Assembly: GCF_013283785.1 (NCBI RefSeq)
Contig: NZ_JABCPZ010000023.1
Coordinates: 1 to 64,000, forward strand
Source: Nonomuraea antri
Lineage (GTDB): Bacteria > Actinomycetota > Actinomycetes > Streptosporangiales > Streptosporangiaceae
Direction: 5' to 3'
Length of the DNA: 64,000 nucleotides
This document shows positions 18,339-26,783 of the stretch, piece after piece (position 1 is the stretch's first letter; every line of letters starts with the position of its first letter). The position numbers and the translations under genes are program-made. The notes beneath the pieces were generated by a model. It was not told where the DNA came from. It saw only the letters and a program-made list of their open reading frames with translations, and searched no databases.

Positions 18339-20156
18339 GTGCGCTGGCTGTTCGTGCTCGTGGGCGCGGTCGCCCTGGCCGCGGTCGCGGCTGTGGTCAT
18401 CGTGCTGCCCTCGTCCTCGGAGCGGCCGCCCGCCGCGTCGCCGCCGCCGTCGCGTCCGGCCACCTCGCCGGCGCCCAAGGCGAGCGAGTTCACCGACCCG
18501 TGTGGCACGTTCGAAACGGACAAGGAGGCGTCCTACGCCGTCACGGGCTACTGGATCACCCCCAAGTCGAACCCGTGCACCTGGCGTCACCAGCTCCAGG
18601 AGATCCACCGGGTCGGCGGCGACACGATCATCAGGATCGGCTACGGCCTGCAGTACCGCTCGGTCCGGCCCGACGACGGCGCGATCCTGCTCAAGGACGA
18701 GAGCGACGTCGACCCGCTCTACCGTGGCTGCGAGGCCGGTGGCCTGAGCTGCACCCAGCTCATCGACCAGGCGCTGAAGAAGGCCGCGCCGGGCAACCGG
18801 GTCAGCCGCACGTACGTGTACCGGACCGACGAGGCCTTCGGCAAGGACCTGTTCCGCTGCCCGGGCATGGAACGTACCGTCGACGGGGGCAAGCGCGTCT
18901 ACTACCTGGTGGTCACCCCGGAGGACGGCTCGGACCCGGCCTCGTGCGACTTCGGCAAGGGCCAGAAGTACGACCTGATCGTGATCGCCGGCTCGCCCCC
19001 CGGCAAGGACAGCCTGGGCGAGCTGCTCGACCTGGCCGACCGGTTCGACATGCGGGTCTACCCGGCGCTGCCGCTGGCCCCCCGCGACCCCAAGACGCCG
19101 ACCAGGGCCAACCCGAAGCACCTCATCACGCTGACCACGCTGACCCGCCGCATCCTGCAGGACTACGGCCTGCGCTTCGCCCAGCGGGCCTCGCTCGGCG
19201 GGGTGTACCAGCCGTTCGAGGTGCAGATGGGCGCCACCCTGGTGTCCAACCCCACGCTGGACGTCTACGCCACCCAGCACAAGATCGTCGAGCAGGAGCT
19301 GCCCGGCAAGGACATCCTGATCAGCCCGTACCTCGACGCGCGCAAGCGGGTCGGCTTCGGCCAGACGCCCGCCCAGGTGGCCGAGGCGTTCAAGGCGCTG
19401 GCCAGGACCGGGGTCGGCATCATCGCGCCGCAGGACAGCCGGGGCACCGGCAAGGTGGGCCTGTTCTGGCCGGACGAGCGCGACGACGAGGTGGACGAGC
19501 GGCTGCGGCCGGTGGTGGGCGAGTCGACGTACGGCACGGCGTACCACGGCTCCACCCGCGACTACTACCGCGAGATGGCCCAGGCCCGCAGGCAGATGCT
19601 GCAGGAGGGCCACGAGGTGCAGCTGTGGGCCAACGTCGAGGCGTTCGAGCCCTCGGGCGACCGGCCCTGCGCGCCCCAGGGCACCCGCGGCAAGACCGAC
19701 AAGAAGCGTCTGGACCAGGCCGTGGCGATGGCCGGGCGGTACGTCCAGAAGATCGTTTCGTACATGTGGAGCGACTTCCTGACCTGCGGCTCGCCCTCCC
19801 TGGAAGAGGAGATCAGGAAGGACTGGACGCGTCCGATCGCGGTGGACGCCATCAGGCGCCCGCGCGACGTCCAGGACGGCGTGGAGGTGCGCGGCTACAG
19901 CCTCAAGTCCGGCACGGTCACCGTGGAGTGGTCGGGCGGCGTCAAGGAGCTGAACGTGGCCGCGGAGGGCTGGTTCGAGGAATACCCGGTCGACGAGCAG
20001 GACGACGGCATGGAGGCGCTGCCCGACGGCATGCAGACCGCCTGGGTGCCGTTCGACTGGGCCCAGGTGCCGGCGGGCGAGTGGGTGCGCATCGGCGTCA
20101 AGTCCGACTCCGGCCTGCCGGCCAACGAACTGTTGCACGTGCGGATCACGACCTGA
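18339..20156 (+). CDS. exported DUF4434 glycosidase-like protein
   Basis: A 605-residue protein with an N-terminal membrane anchor or signal (about 3-24), a Pro/Ser linker to about 50 and a large extracytoplasmic part. The central TIM-barrel-like region matches DUF4434: TGYWITPKSNPCTWRHQLQEI at the start, ELLDLADRFDMRVYPALPLAP, SLGGVYQPFEVQM, ILISPYLDARKRVG, GIIAPQDSRG and LWANVEAFEPSG. A C-terminal beta-rich part follows (about 515-605). DUF4434 proteins are predicted glycoside hydrolases or glycan-binding barrels and occur in polysaccharide loci; E and D residues in QPFEVQM and APQDS are candidate active-site acids. Its position after two transferases suggests trimming, cleaving or anchoring of the polymer outside the membrane. 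Confidence 0.75.
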   Translation: MRWLFVLVGAVALAAVAAVVIVLPSSSERPPAASPPPSRPATSPAPKASEFTDPCGTFETDKEASYAVTGYWITPKSNPCTWRHQLQEIHRVGGDTIIRIGYGLQYRSVRPDDGAILLKDESDVDPLYRGCEAGGLSCTQLIDQALKKAAPGNRVSRTYVYRTDEAFGKDLFRCPGMERTVDGGKRVYYLVVTPEDGSDPASCDFGKGQKYDLIVIAGSPPGKDSLGELLDLADRFDMRVYPALPLAPRDPKTPTRANPKHLITLTTLTRRILQDYGLRFAQRASLGGVYQPFEVQMGATLVSNPTLDVYATQHKIVEQELPGKDILISPYLDARKRVGFGQTPAQVAEAFKALARTGVGIIAPQDSRGTGKVGLFWPDERDDEVDERLRPVVGESTYGTAYHGSTRDYYREMAQARRQMLQEGHEVQLWANVEAFEPSGDRPCAPQGTRGKTDKKRLDQAVAMAGRYVQKIVSYMWSDFLTCGSPSLEEEIRKDWTRPIAVDAIRRPRDVQDGVEVRGYSLKSGTVTVEWSGGVKELNVAAEGWFEEYPVDEQDDGMEALPDGMQTAWVPFDWAQVPAGEWVRIGVKSDSGLPANELLHVRITT

Positions 20157-20204
20157 TCCTGCTTCCGTTCGATGGCGACCGCACCAGCGTGTAACGTGCC
20201 GAGC

Positions 20205-20870
20205 ATGGTCCCGAGCATCCCGGTCAGCGTCGACCTGGTCGTGCTCACCGTACGCAACCACGCGCTCAGCGCGCTGTTGTGGCGGCGCGACAACCCGCCG
20301 TTCCTGCGCCGCTGGTCGCTGCCCGGCGGCTTCATCCAGCTCGACGAGGACCTGCCCGCCGCCGCCGCCCGCATCCTGGCCGAGCGGGCCGGTCTGCCCG
20401 GCGCGCCGGTGCACCTGGAGCAGCTGCAGACCTACGGCTACCCCGACCGCGACCCGCGCCAGCGGGTGCTGAGCGTGGCCTACCTGGGGCTCGCGCCCGA
20501 CCTGCCGGCCTCGGAGAAGGCGCACATGAGCTGGCAGCCGGTCGACTCACTGAGCGTGATGGCCTTCGACCACCGGCGCATCATGCTGGACGGCATCGAG
20601 CGGGCCAGGGCCAAGCTCGAATACACCTCGCTGGGCGCGGCCTTCTGCCCGCCCGAGTTCACCGTGGCCGACCTCAGGCGGGTCTACGAGATCGTCTGGG
20701 GGCGGTCGCTGGACCCGCGTAACTTTCACCGCAAGGTCACCAAGGCCGAGGGCTTCCTGGTGGAGACCGGGGGCACCACCACCAGAGACGGGGGGCGTCC
20801 GGCCAAGCTTTACCGTCGGGGGCCGGCCGAGCTGCTGCATCCGCCGATGCTCCGGTCGCTCAAGGAGTAG
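20205..20870 (+). CDS. NrtR-like Nudix-domain regulator
   Basis: A 221-residue protein. Residues about 1-140 are a Nudix fold and about 150-220 a winged helix ending GRPAKLYRRG, the NrtR arrangement. The Nudix box is degenerate: after GGFIQLDE the expected RExxEE becomes RILAERAGL, lacking two of the catalytic glutamates, so it should bind but not hydrolyse an ADP-ribose-like ligand. NrtR family members repress NAD-synthesis or related genes and are released by ADP-ribose. ATG 20205 is chosen because it begins the conserved VDLVVLTV strand; the ribosome site is weak. No NAD gene is adjacent, so the target is unknown. Confidence 0.75.
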   Translation: MVPSIPVSVDLVVLTVRNHALSALLWRRDNPPFLRRWSLPGGFIQLDEDLPAAAARILAERAGLPGAPVHLEQLQTYGYPDRDPRQRVLSVAYLGLAPDLPASEKAHMSWQPVDSLSVMAFDHRRIMLDGIERARAKLEYTSLGAAFCPPEFTVADLRRVYEIVWGRSLDPRNFHRKVTKAEGFLVETGGTTTRDGGRPAKLYRRGPAELLHPPMLRSLKE

Positions 20871-20890
20871 CGGCCCGGAAGGGCGTGGTA

Positions 20891-21345
20891 TTGCGCGTGG
20901 GGGCGCTTCGCGCGTGACAGCTTCAGGCGTTCTGCCGGTCGGGGCGGGCCCCGACTCCTGTAGGGCCTCACTTCGTTCGGGCGTCCTGCTGAGGGGCGCT
21001 TCGCGCCCGGGCGCGGGCTTCGCCCGGCTCGTCCAAGCACGGTCTTGCGCGTGGGGGCGCTTCGCGCGTGATAGCTCCAGGCGTTCTGCCGGTCGGGGCC
21101 GGCCCCGACTCCTGTAGGGCCTCACTTCGTTCGGGCGTCCTGCTGAGGGGCGCTTCGCGCCCGGGCGCGGGCTTCGCCCGGCTCGTCCAAGCACGGTCTT
21201 GCGCGTGGGGGCGCTTCGCGCGTGACAGCTTCAGGCGTTCTGCCGGTCGGGGCCGGCCCCGACTCCTGTAGGGCCTCACTTCGTTCGGGCGTCCTGCTGA
21301 GGGGCGCTTCGCGCCCGATGCGGGCTTCGCCCGCCTCGCGCGTTC
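20891..21345. repeat. 154-bp tandem repeat array, three copies, hairpin-rich
   Basis: Copies at 20891-21044, 21045-21198 and 21199 to about 21345 (last copy diverges after 21317). The period is exactly 154 bases. Copies 1 and 3 share GACAGCTTCAGG where copy 2 has GATAGCTCCAGG. Each unit holds the 18-base palindrome GTCGGGGCCGGCCCCGAC (one mismatch in copy 1) and several cTTCg-looped hairpins such as GGGCGCTTCGCGCCC and CGGGCTTCGCCCG. Since 154 is not a multiple of three and the frame has no codon structure, short reading frames here are not genes. The array begins 20 bases after the NrtR-like stop. Confidence 0.9.
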
Positions 21346-21593
21346 TGGTGAAGCGGTTGGGTGTTCACTCTCCGGTGCCAGCGATCATCAATACACGGGC
21401 CAGGCCGCGCTTGATGGCATCGCGAACGTCGGTCGGCGATCTGGAGAATGGCGACCAGGCACGCCGGGGGTATAAGCCACCCCATCACACATTCCGTCCG
21501 GACGTTCGTCGCCATGGCGGGATTCACCTGCTCAGGACCGTGCAGGCGGGGACGGGTGATGCTTCATTTGGCGGCGCCTCTTAAGGTAAGGCC
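21346..21593. other. intergenic region upstream of hisC
   Basis: No gene seen. Base composition falls here compared with the repeat array, and a CGTCCGGACG palindrome occurs near 21500. The hisC promoter probably lies here; I could not pick out -35/-10 boxes with confidence. The hisC ribosome site is AAGG directly upstream of 21594. Confidence 0.4.
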
Positions 21594-22652
21594 ATGCCTC
21601 GTTTCCGTCAGATTCTGGACACCATGCCGGCTTACAAGCCGGGTAAGGCCGTCGCCACCCCCGACGGCCGGTCGTACAAGCTCTCCTCCAACGAGTCGCC
21701 CTACGATCCGCTGCCTTCCGTGGTCGAGGCGATCGCCGAGGGCGCGCGCCAGATCAACCGGTACCCCGACCCCGGTGCGATCAAGCTGACCGAGGCCATC
21801 GCGGCGAAGTACGGCGTGCCGGCCGAGCACGTCGCGCTGGGCGCCGGTTCGGTGACCGTGGCGCAGCAGCTGTTCGAGACCGTGGGCGAGCCGGGGGCCG
21901 AGGTCGTCTACGCGTGGCGGTCGTTCGAGGCGTACCCGCTGCTGGCCGACCTGGCCGGGGTGCGTTCGGTGATGGTGCCGCTCAAGGGCGAGGACCACGA
22001 CCTCGACGCCATGGCGGAGGCGATCACCGACGACACCCGCATGATCTTCGTGTGCAACCCGAACAACCCGACCAGCACCGCCGTCCGCCGCGCGGAGCTG
22101 GAGGCGTTCCTGGACCGGGTGCCCGAGCGGGTGCTGGTCGTCCTGGACGAGGCCTACCGCGAGTACGTGCGCGACGAGGACGTCCCCGACGGCCTCGACC
22201 TCTACCGCGACCGGCAGAACGTCTGTGTGCTGCGTACGTTCTCCAAGGCGTACGGGCTGGCCGGGCTGCGGGTCGGCTACCTGATCGGGCACGAGCCGGT
22301 CGCCGCGGCCGTCCGCAAGACGATCATCCCGTTCGCGGTGAACCACCTGGCCCAGGTCGCCGCCATCGCCTCCCTCCAGGCCGAGGACGAGCTGCTGGAG
22401 CGGGTCGACCGGGTGGTCAAGGAGCGCGCCAGGGTGCGTGAGGCGCTGCTCGCGCAGGGCTGGACGGTGCCGCCGACCGAGGCCAACTTCGTCTGGCTGC
22501 GGCTCGGTGAGCGCACGCTCGACTTCGCCGCCGCGTGCGCGGTCGAGGGCGTGGCCGTGCGGCCGTTCCCCGGCGAGGGCGCGCGCGTGTCCATCGGCGA
22601 CCCGGAGGCGAACGACGCCTTCCTGGCCGCCGCCGCGGCCTTCCCGCGCTGA
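21594..22652 (+). CDS. hisC: histidinol-phosphate (or aromatic) aminotransferase
   Basis: A 352-residue fold-type I PLP enzyme. Seen: [14 protein letters not shown] at the substrate-gating start, [28 protein letters not shown] and the PLP lysine K218 in [15 protein letters not shown]. The C-terminal WLRLGER and [15 protein letters not shown] segments match HisC/Pat of actinomycetes. HisC converts imidazole-acetol phosphate to L-histidinol phosphate; close relatives (Pat) transaminate aromatic amino acids. It is isolated from other his genes, so the aromatic role is a real alternative. A strong hairpin follows. Confidence 0.88.
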   Translation: MPRFRQILDTMPAYKPGKAVATPDGRSYKLSSNESPYDPLPSVVEAIAEGARQINRYPDPGAIKLTEAIAAKYGVPAEHVALGAGSVTVAQQLFETVGEPGAEVVYAWRSFEAYPLLADLAGVRSVMVPLKGEDHDLDAMAEAITDDTRMIFVCNPNNPTSTAVRRAELEAFLDRVPERVLVVLDEAYREYVRDEDVPDGLDLYRDRQNVCVLRTFSKAYGLAGLRVGYLIGHEPVAAAVRKTIIPFAVNHLAQVAAIASLQAEDELLERVDRVVKERARVREALLAQGWTVPPTEANFVWLRLGERTLDFAAACAVEGVAVRPFPGEGARVSIGDPEANDAFLAAAAAFPR

Positions 22653-22661
22653 CGGGTACGT

Positions 22662-22690
22662 ATCAGGGCCCTCGCCTGGAGGGCCCTGAT
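22662..22690. terminator. bidirectional terminator between hisC and EamA gene
   Basis: Perfect 11-bp stem ATCAGGGCCCT / AGGGCCCTGAT around a seven-base loop (22673-22679). It is placed ten bases after the hisC stop and touches the stop codon of the convergent transporter, so it can serve both genes. Confidence 0.8.
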
Positions 22691-23625
22691 CAGACCTTGA
22701 CCTCTTCCCGTGCCGGGGCCTTGGATCTGCGTTCTGTCGACACCACCAGGGCGACGCCGATCAGGATCACCACGCCGCCGAGCACGATCTGCGTCGTCAC
22801 GTTCTCGTTGATCACCAGCACGCCCAGCAGGACGGCGACCACCGGGTTCACGTACGCGTAGGTGGAGACCAGCGAGATGGGCGCGTTGGTCAGTAGCCAG
22901 GTGTAGGCGGTGAAGCCGACCAGCGAGCCCACCAGCACCAGGTAGATCAGCGCGGCCCAGGAACGTCCTGAGACGGCGGCGAGGTCGAGCCGCTCGCCGA
23001 ACGCGGTGCCGGTCACGGCCAGACCCGCCCCGCCGACCAGCATCTCCACCGTGCTGGCCGCGAACGGGTTGGCGGGCATCGGGATGCGTCCGGCCAGGAA
23101 CGAGCCGATCGACCACGACAGCGACGCCAGCAGGATCACCACGATCCCGGTGGTGCTCGACGCCGACCCGTCGGCGCCGTTCAGCGACAGTGCCGCCACG
23201 CCGGCGAACCCGACCAGGACCCCGGCCAGCGTCAGCGTGCCAGGCCTGTCCCTGACCACGAACCTGAACACGACCAGCCACAGCGGCACGGAGGCCACCA
23301 GCAGCGCGGCCAGGCCGCTGGAGATGTGCTGCTCGGCCACGGCGACCATGCCGTTGCCGCCGGTCAGCAGCAGTACGCCGACCAGCGCGGCGCCGCCGAA
23401 CTGGCGCAGCGTCATCCTGAAGGGCGCCCAGCCCTTTCTGATGATCAGGAAGCCGCCCAGCAGCAGGCCGGCCGTCACGAATCGCAACGCGCCGTGCAGC
23501 ATGGGGGGCATGCTCTCGATGACGATCGCGATGCCGAGGTACGTCGACCCCCACACCACATAGACGATCGCCAACGCTCCCCAGACCAGGAGCGGAGCTC
23601 GGCTGTCAGTGGCGTTTGAAGTCAT
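22690..23625 (-). CDS. EamA/DMT-family transporter
   Basis: A 311-residue inner-membrane protein with about ten spans in two repeated EamA halves. The first half begins WGALAIVYVVWGSTYLGIAI, the second begins near GIVVILLASLSWSIGSF. The loop PLWLVVFRFVVRDRP and the end GGVVILIGVALVVSTERR are typical of the drug/metabolite transporter superfamily. These proteins usually export amino acids or other metabolites. ATG 23625 is chosen over an upstream start because it starts the conserved N-terminus. It is convergent with hisC, and no linked regulator identifies the cargo. Confidence 0.88.
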   Translation of the reverse strand: MTSNATDSRAPLLVWGALAIVYVVWGSTYLGIAIVIESMPPMLHGALRFVTAGLLLGGFLIIRKGWAPFRMTLRQFGGAALVGVLLLTGGNGMVAVAEQHISSGLAALLVASVPLWLVVFRFVVRDRPGTLTLAGVLVGFAGVAALSLNGADGSASSTTGIVVILLASLSWSIGSFLAGRIPMPANPFAASTVEMLVGGAGLAVTGTAFGERLDLAAVSGRSWAALIYLVLVGSLVGFTAYTWLLTNAPISLVSTYAYVNPVVAVLLGVLVINENVTTQIVLGGVVILIGVALVVSTERRSKAPAREEVKV

Positions 23626-23805
23626 AGGTCCTGACTTTAGCGGGCGAGTCCGACAAAGCACTCGCGGGTATCAGACTGTGCGTCATGGCGGGATATTAGC
23701 GATAGGCGGCATTCGTGCCACTGTTGGGGGTAAGTGGCCCGCTGGCAGGATTCAACCCGTCAGAGCACCCCGCACCCGCCCCGCCCTGAAGGGACAAGTC
23801 AGGAA

Positions 23806-24288
23806 ATGTCCGCCGTCACCGCCGCCGTAGCCGGCGCCGTCACTACCATCCCGGCCGCCGACAACGCCGCCGCGCTCGCCCACTTCGCCGCCCGCCTCGC
23901 CTTCGAGACCGACGTCTCCGACGTCGCCGCCGACCTGGCCGCGGGCGTCCCCGGCGTGGTGGTGGTCGACTCGCGCAGCCAGGAGAGCTGGGACCAGGGT
24001 CACGTCCAGGGCGCCGTCCACCTGCCCACCGGGGAGATCGCCGCCAGGGCGGCCACGTCCATCCCGGCGGACGTCACCGTGGTCACCTACTGCTGGGGCC
24101 CCGGCTGCAACGGCGCGACCCGGGCGGCGCTGGAGTTCGCCAAGCTCGGCTACCGGGTCAAGGAGATGATCGGCGGCTTCGAGTACTGGGCCCGCGAGGG
24201 CTTCCCGGTCGAGACCCGCTCAGGCGTCTCGCGCAAGCCCATCGACCCGCTCACCGCCCCGGTCTCCGGCATCGCCTGCGCCTGCTGA
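23806..24288 (+). CDS. rhodanese-domain sulfurtransferase
   Basis: A 160-residue single rhodanese domain. Seen: VVVVDSRSQESWDQGHVQGAVHLP (substrate-side Asp/Arg and the HIxGAxxxP motif) and the active loop YCWGPGCNGATRAA with C96 and C101. The last residues IACAC carry two more cysteines. Rhodaneses move sulfane sulfur from thiosulfate or persulfides. The loop type with CWGPGC is common in small cytosolic rhodaneses of unknown substrate. An AGGAA box is close to ATG 23806, and GAAGGGA lies further up. No partner genes are adjacent. Confidence 0.88.
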   Translation: MSAVTAAVAGAVTTIPAADNAAALAHFAARLAFETDVSDVAADLAAGVPGVVVVDSRSQESWDQGHVQGAVHLPTGEIAARAATSIPADVTVVTYCWGPGCNGATRAALEFAKLGYRVKEMIGGFEYWAREGFPVETRSGVSRKPIDPLTAPVSGIACAC

Positions 24289-25261
24289 GCGCGAGAGCCG
24301 GCCTGGCCACCACCTACGTGGGCCGAGCTCCAGCACCAGCGCGGGCAGGACGCCCTCCCCGGGGTTCCGGTCCAGGCAGGGCGCTCAAGGCGGCTCTGAG
24401 CCCGTCCAGGGCCGCGTCGCTCGTCTCCTTGATCGCCCGGTAACACGACCGGCGCCTGGTCCGGCCGCCGGTCCATCACGTGCGGCGCCACCCGGGCCCG
24501 CGTGCTGGTCACCGCCGGCGCGTGGCCGACCACGTCGGCACCTCCCTGGCCCGTGCGCAGCCGCGTCGACGCTCCCGTGGATGACCACCTGGTGATCCTC
24601 GGCTGGATCGTGGCGCCCTGGGCGGACGGTGGGGGGATGGCCGGGACGGGCCTGGTACGCCTGACGCCACCGCTCGGCCACGGCCCCTGGGCGCGCGAGC
24701 CGCAGAACCGGCCCACAGGGATGGCCCAGCCACAGGAATCTCACCCTCGCGCGTTAGGCCACCGCGTACGGCGAAACCCGACGGAACCCCAGGCCCGCAA
24801 CCATGCCCCCGATGAGCCGAAACCCAGCCAATCGATACCAGGAACGCGCGTATCGCCGCCCACAACGGCGTTCACGGCCCCCTCGGCCGCTCCGGCGCCC
24901 GGCGCGAAGGCGGGCAGACCGTCCGCGATCAGGACGTGCCGCCGCGCGAATCCCCGCAGGGCCAGCCAAAACCGTCCACGACAACAGTGCGACGGGGAGA
25001 GGCGGTTGACATCGGCGTCTCGACGTAGTCGTGCGTACGACGCCGGATCCAGAAAATTTGGTGCCCCCGTCCGAATCCCGTCGATCGGGGGCGTCGGAGA
25101 ACATACCCGCATCTACTCGGGTCAACCAATAACTTCACAAGAGTCGGCACTTAGTCCGGAAGCGCGCTCAGGCGAAGCGAAGACGGGGGCCCGCCGCCCG
25201 GAAGGGGAAGGAGGGCGACGGACCCGTATTGGGGGCACCGCTGATCCGGAACGCGCGGATC
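24289..25261. other. about 1 kb without a convincing gene
   Basis: All frames show irregular composition, and the overlapping candidate frames have no recognisable domain or ribosome site. A short stretch on the minus strand near 24380-24440 has protein-like composition but is broken by stops, so a decayed gene is possible. A 7-bp hairpin GCCCCCG/CGGGGGC lies at 25063-25092. The stretch 25030-25150 is AT-richer than its surroundings. Confidence 0.45.
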
Positions 25262-25307
25262 GGTCAGCGGGGGCCGAGCCGGCGCGGCCGGGTCAGCGGG
25301 GGCCGAG
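25262..25307. repeat. 17-bp direct repeat spanning the regulator stop codon
   Basis: GGTCAGCGGGGGCCGAG occurs at 25262-25278 and again at 25291-25307, 29 bases apart and identical. The second copy contains the stop codon (minus strand TGA at 25295-25293) and last codons of the regulator; the first repeats them downstream of the gene. Confidence 0.85.
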
Positions 25308-26582
25308 TTTCTCCACGATCAGCCGATACAGCTGGCGCGGACGGCCCGGCTGCGGCGTGCGGTTCGGCGGTAGCGGCCACGCGAGTCCCTCGTCAACCAG
25401 CGTGCGCAGCAACCGCCGGGCCGTACGAGGCGTCACGCCCAGCATCTTGCCCGCGCCTTCCGCGTCGACGACCGTGTCGCCGCCTTCGAGTTTCGCCGCC
25501 AGCCTGGCCAGCACCTCCACGCCTTTCGGCTTGAGCGTGGTCGTGCCGGTCGGTGGCATCCTGGGCGCCGGGATGAGCGCGCGGCCCTCCCGGTCCACCG
25601 CGAACCCCTGTGCCTGCTTGCCCGCCTGCGTACGCGCCAGCGCGGCCCTGGCGTGCGACTCCGCGTCGTGTGTCGTGCGGCCCATGCCCACGCCCACCTC
25701 GACCGCCAGACCCAGCTCGTCCCTGATCCTGGCCGCGAACGGCAACACCCTGAACCCGTCGGTGGCCGCCGCGATCGAGCCCCTGGTCGCGGTGACCAGG
25801 TAGCTGTGATCGTCGATCGGCCAGACGGTGGCGTTGATCCGGTTCGCCTCCTGGACCAGCAGCCGGTGCAGCGACAGCCGCAGCTCGTCGCGCCAGTAGC
25901 GGGGCGCCGCCCGGCGTACCGGCTCGCGCAGCGTCGGCACCTCCACCAGCACCACGGTGAGCTGCGACTCCTCCAGCCGGTGATGCGCGCCCAGCAGCGC
26001 CGCGGTGTGCAGCGCGGTGCGCACGGCCGCCGAGGTCGGCTTGATCCTGATCACCGCCACTCCCGCCGCTTGCAGGCGTTCGGCCACCGCGGGCAGGCAC
26101 GTCAGCGCTCCCGTCGTGGCGCCCTGGCGGGCCAGGCGTTCGTGGTAGGCCGCGATCGTCCCGGTCGCGCCGGGTTCGTCGCGGCTGTGCACATCCGTGG
26201 CTGGTATCCCCAGATCTGTGTACGCCTCCTCGACGTCAGCCCGGCTCACCACGTCGATGCTGACCCGTTGCGGGTCCATGCGCGCATCGAGCGCGGCCTT
26301 GGCCAACGCCGCCACCAATGCCGCTCCGCCGAGTTGCACGTAGGTCGCGGGCATCGTCAGCACGCCTGAACGCCTGGCCAGGTCATAAGGGACCGGGCTG
26401 GCGAACAGGCAGGCATCGACACCAGGACCGAGCCGCGTCACCTTGTCAGGTGCCTCTTGCTCATCCCGGTAGGCGGCCGCCACCAACCGGCAAGGCAGCG
26501 GCGCGGCCGCGTGTCCCATCAGCATGACTCTTTCGACCAGGTCGTGGGGTCCGACCACGCCGATGGTGAGGTCCGGTGTCAT
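25293..26582 (-). CDS. putative transcriptional regulator with C-terminal winged helix
   Basis: About 429 residues from ATG 26582; ATG 26642 is an alternative with similar (poor) ribosome site. I do not recognise the N-terminal domain: it starts DLTIGVVGPHDLVERVML and looks like an alpha/beta ligand-sensing domain. The centre (about 240-345) contains VLVEVPTLREP, VWPIDDHSYLVTATRG and VGVGMGRTTHDAESHARAAL, resembling degenerate nucleotide-cyclase/GGDEF-like regions used as sensors. Residues about 355-425 form a winged helix with GAGKMLGVTPRTARRLLRTLVDEGLA and the wing GRPRQLYRL. The role is inferred as DNA-binding regulation. It lies 201 bases downstream of the murA-type gene on the same strand. 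Confidence 0.6.
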   Translation of the reverse strand: MTPDLTIGVVGPHDLVERVMLMGHAAAPLPCRLVAAAYRDEQEAPDKVTRLGPGVDACLFASPVPYDLARRSGVLTMPATYVQLGGAALVAALAKAALDARMDPQRVSIDVVSRADVEEAYTDLGIPATDVHSRDEPGATGTIAAYHERLARQGATTGALTCLPAVAERLQAAGVAVIRIKPTSAAVRTALHTAALLGAHHRLEESQLTVVLVEVPTLREPVRRAAPRYWRDELRLSLHRLLVQEANRINATVWPIDDHSYLVTATRGSIAAATDGFRVLPFAARIRDELGLAVEVGVGMGRTTHDAESHARAALARTQAGKQAQGFAVDREGRALIPAPRMPPTGTTTLKPKGVEVLARLAAKLEGGDTVVDAEGAGKMLGVTPRTARRLLRTLVDEGLAWPLPPNRTPQPGRPRQLYRLIVEKLGPR

Positions 26583-26783
26583 GGCGCCCGGGCGTGACAC
26601 TCGGGGAGTTTCTTCGGCCCTCTCGACCAATGTTCGTCCCATCCTGCCGTCCGTTGCAGTGCTCTCTTTTGGAACGATCGCTCGCGGGGGCCGTAATGTC
26701 ACGCCCGACTTTTCCGGAAAGCCGTTCTGGTTGACCGCCCGAGAAGGTGTCTCAGCAGCTCATCGGGGATTTTCTCACGTTTT

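Noticed and set aside
20810-21584. Several near-identical short reading frames on both strands, rich in Arg, Gly and Pro
   Set aside because: They arise because the 154-bp unit has few stops in any frame; the period is not a multiple of three, no ribosome sites, no codon bias.
24150-24716. 188-codon minus-strand frame
   Set aside because: Overlaps the end of the rhodanese gene and has no recognisable domain or steady codon bias.
25063-25092. tRNA-like 3' end with TCCGAATC
   Set aside because: The arms around the supposed T-loop do not pair and there is no D-arm, anticodon arm or acceptor partner upstream.
24502-25803. 433-codon plus-strand frame
   Set aside because: Covers the empty stretch and then runs antisense to the regulator; low-complexity composition, no domain, no ribosome site.
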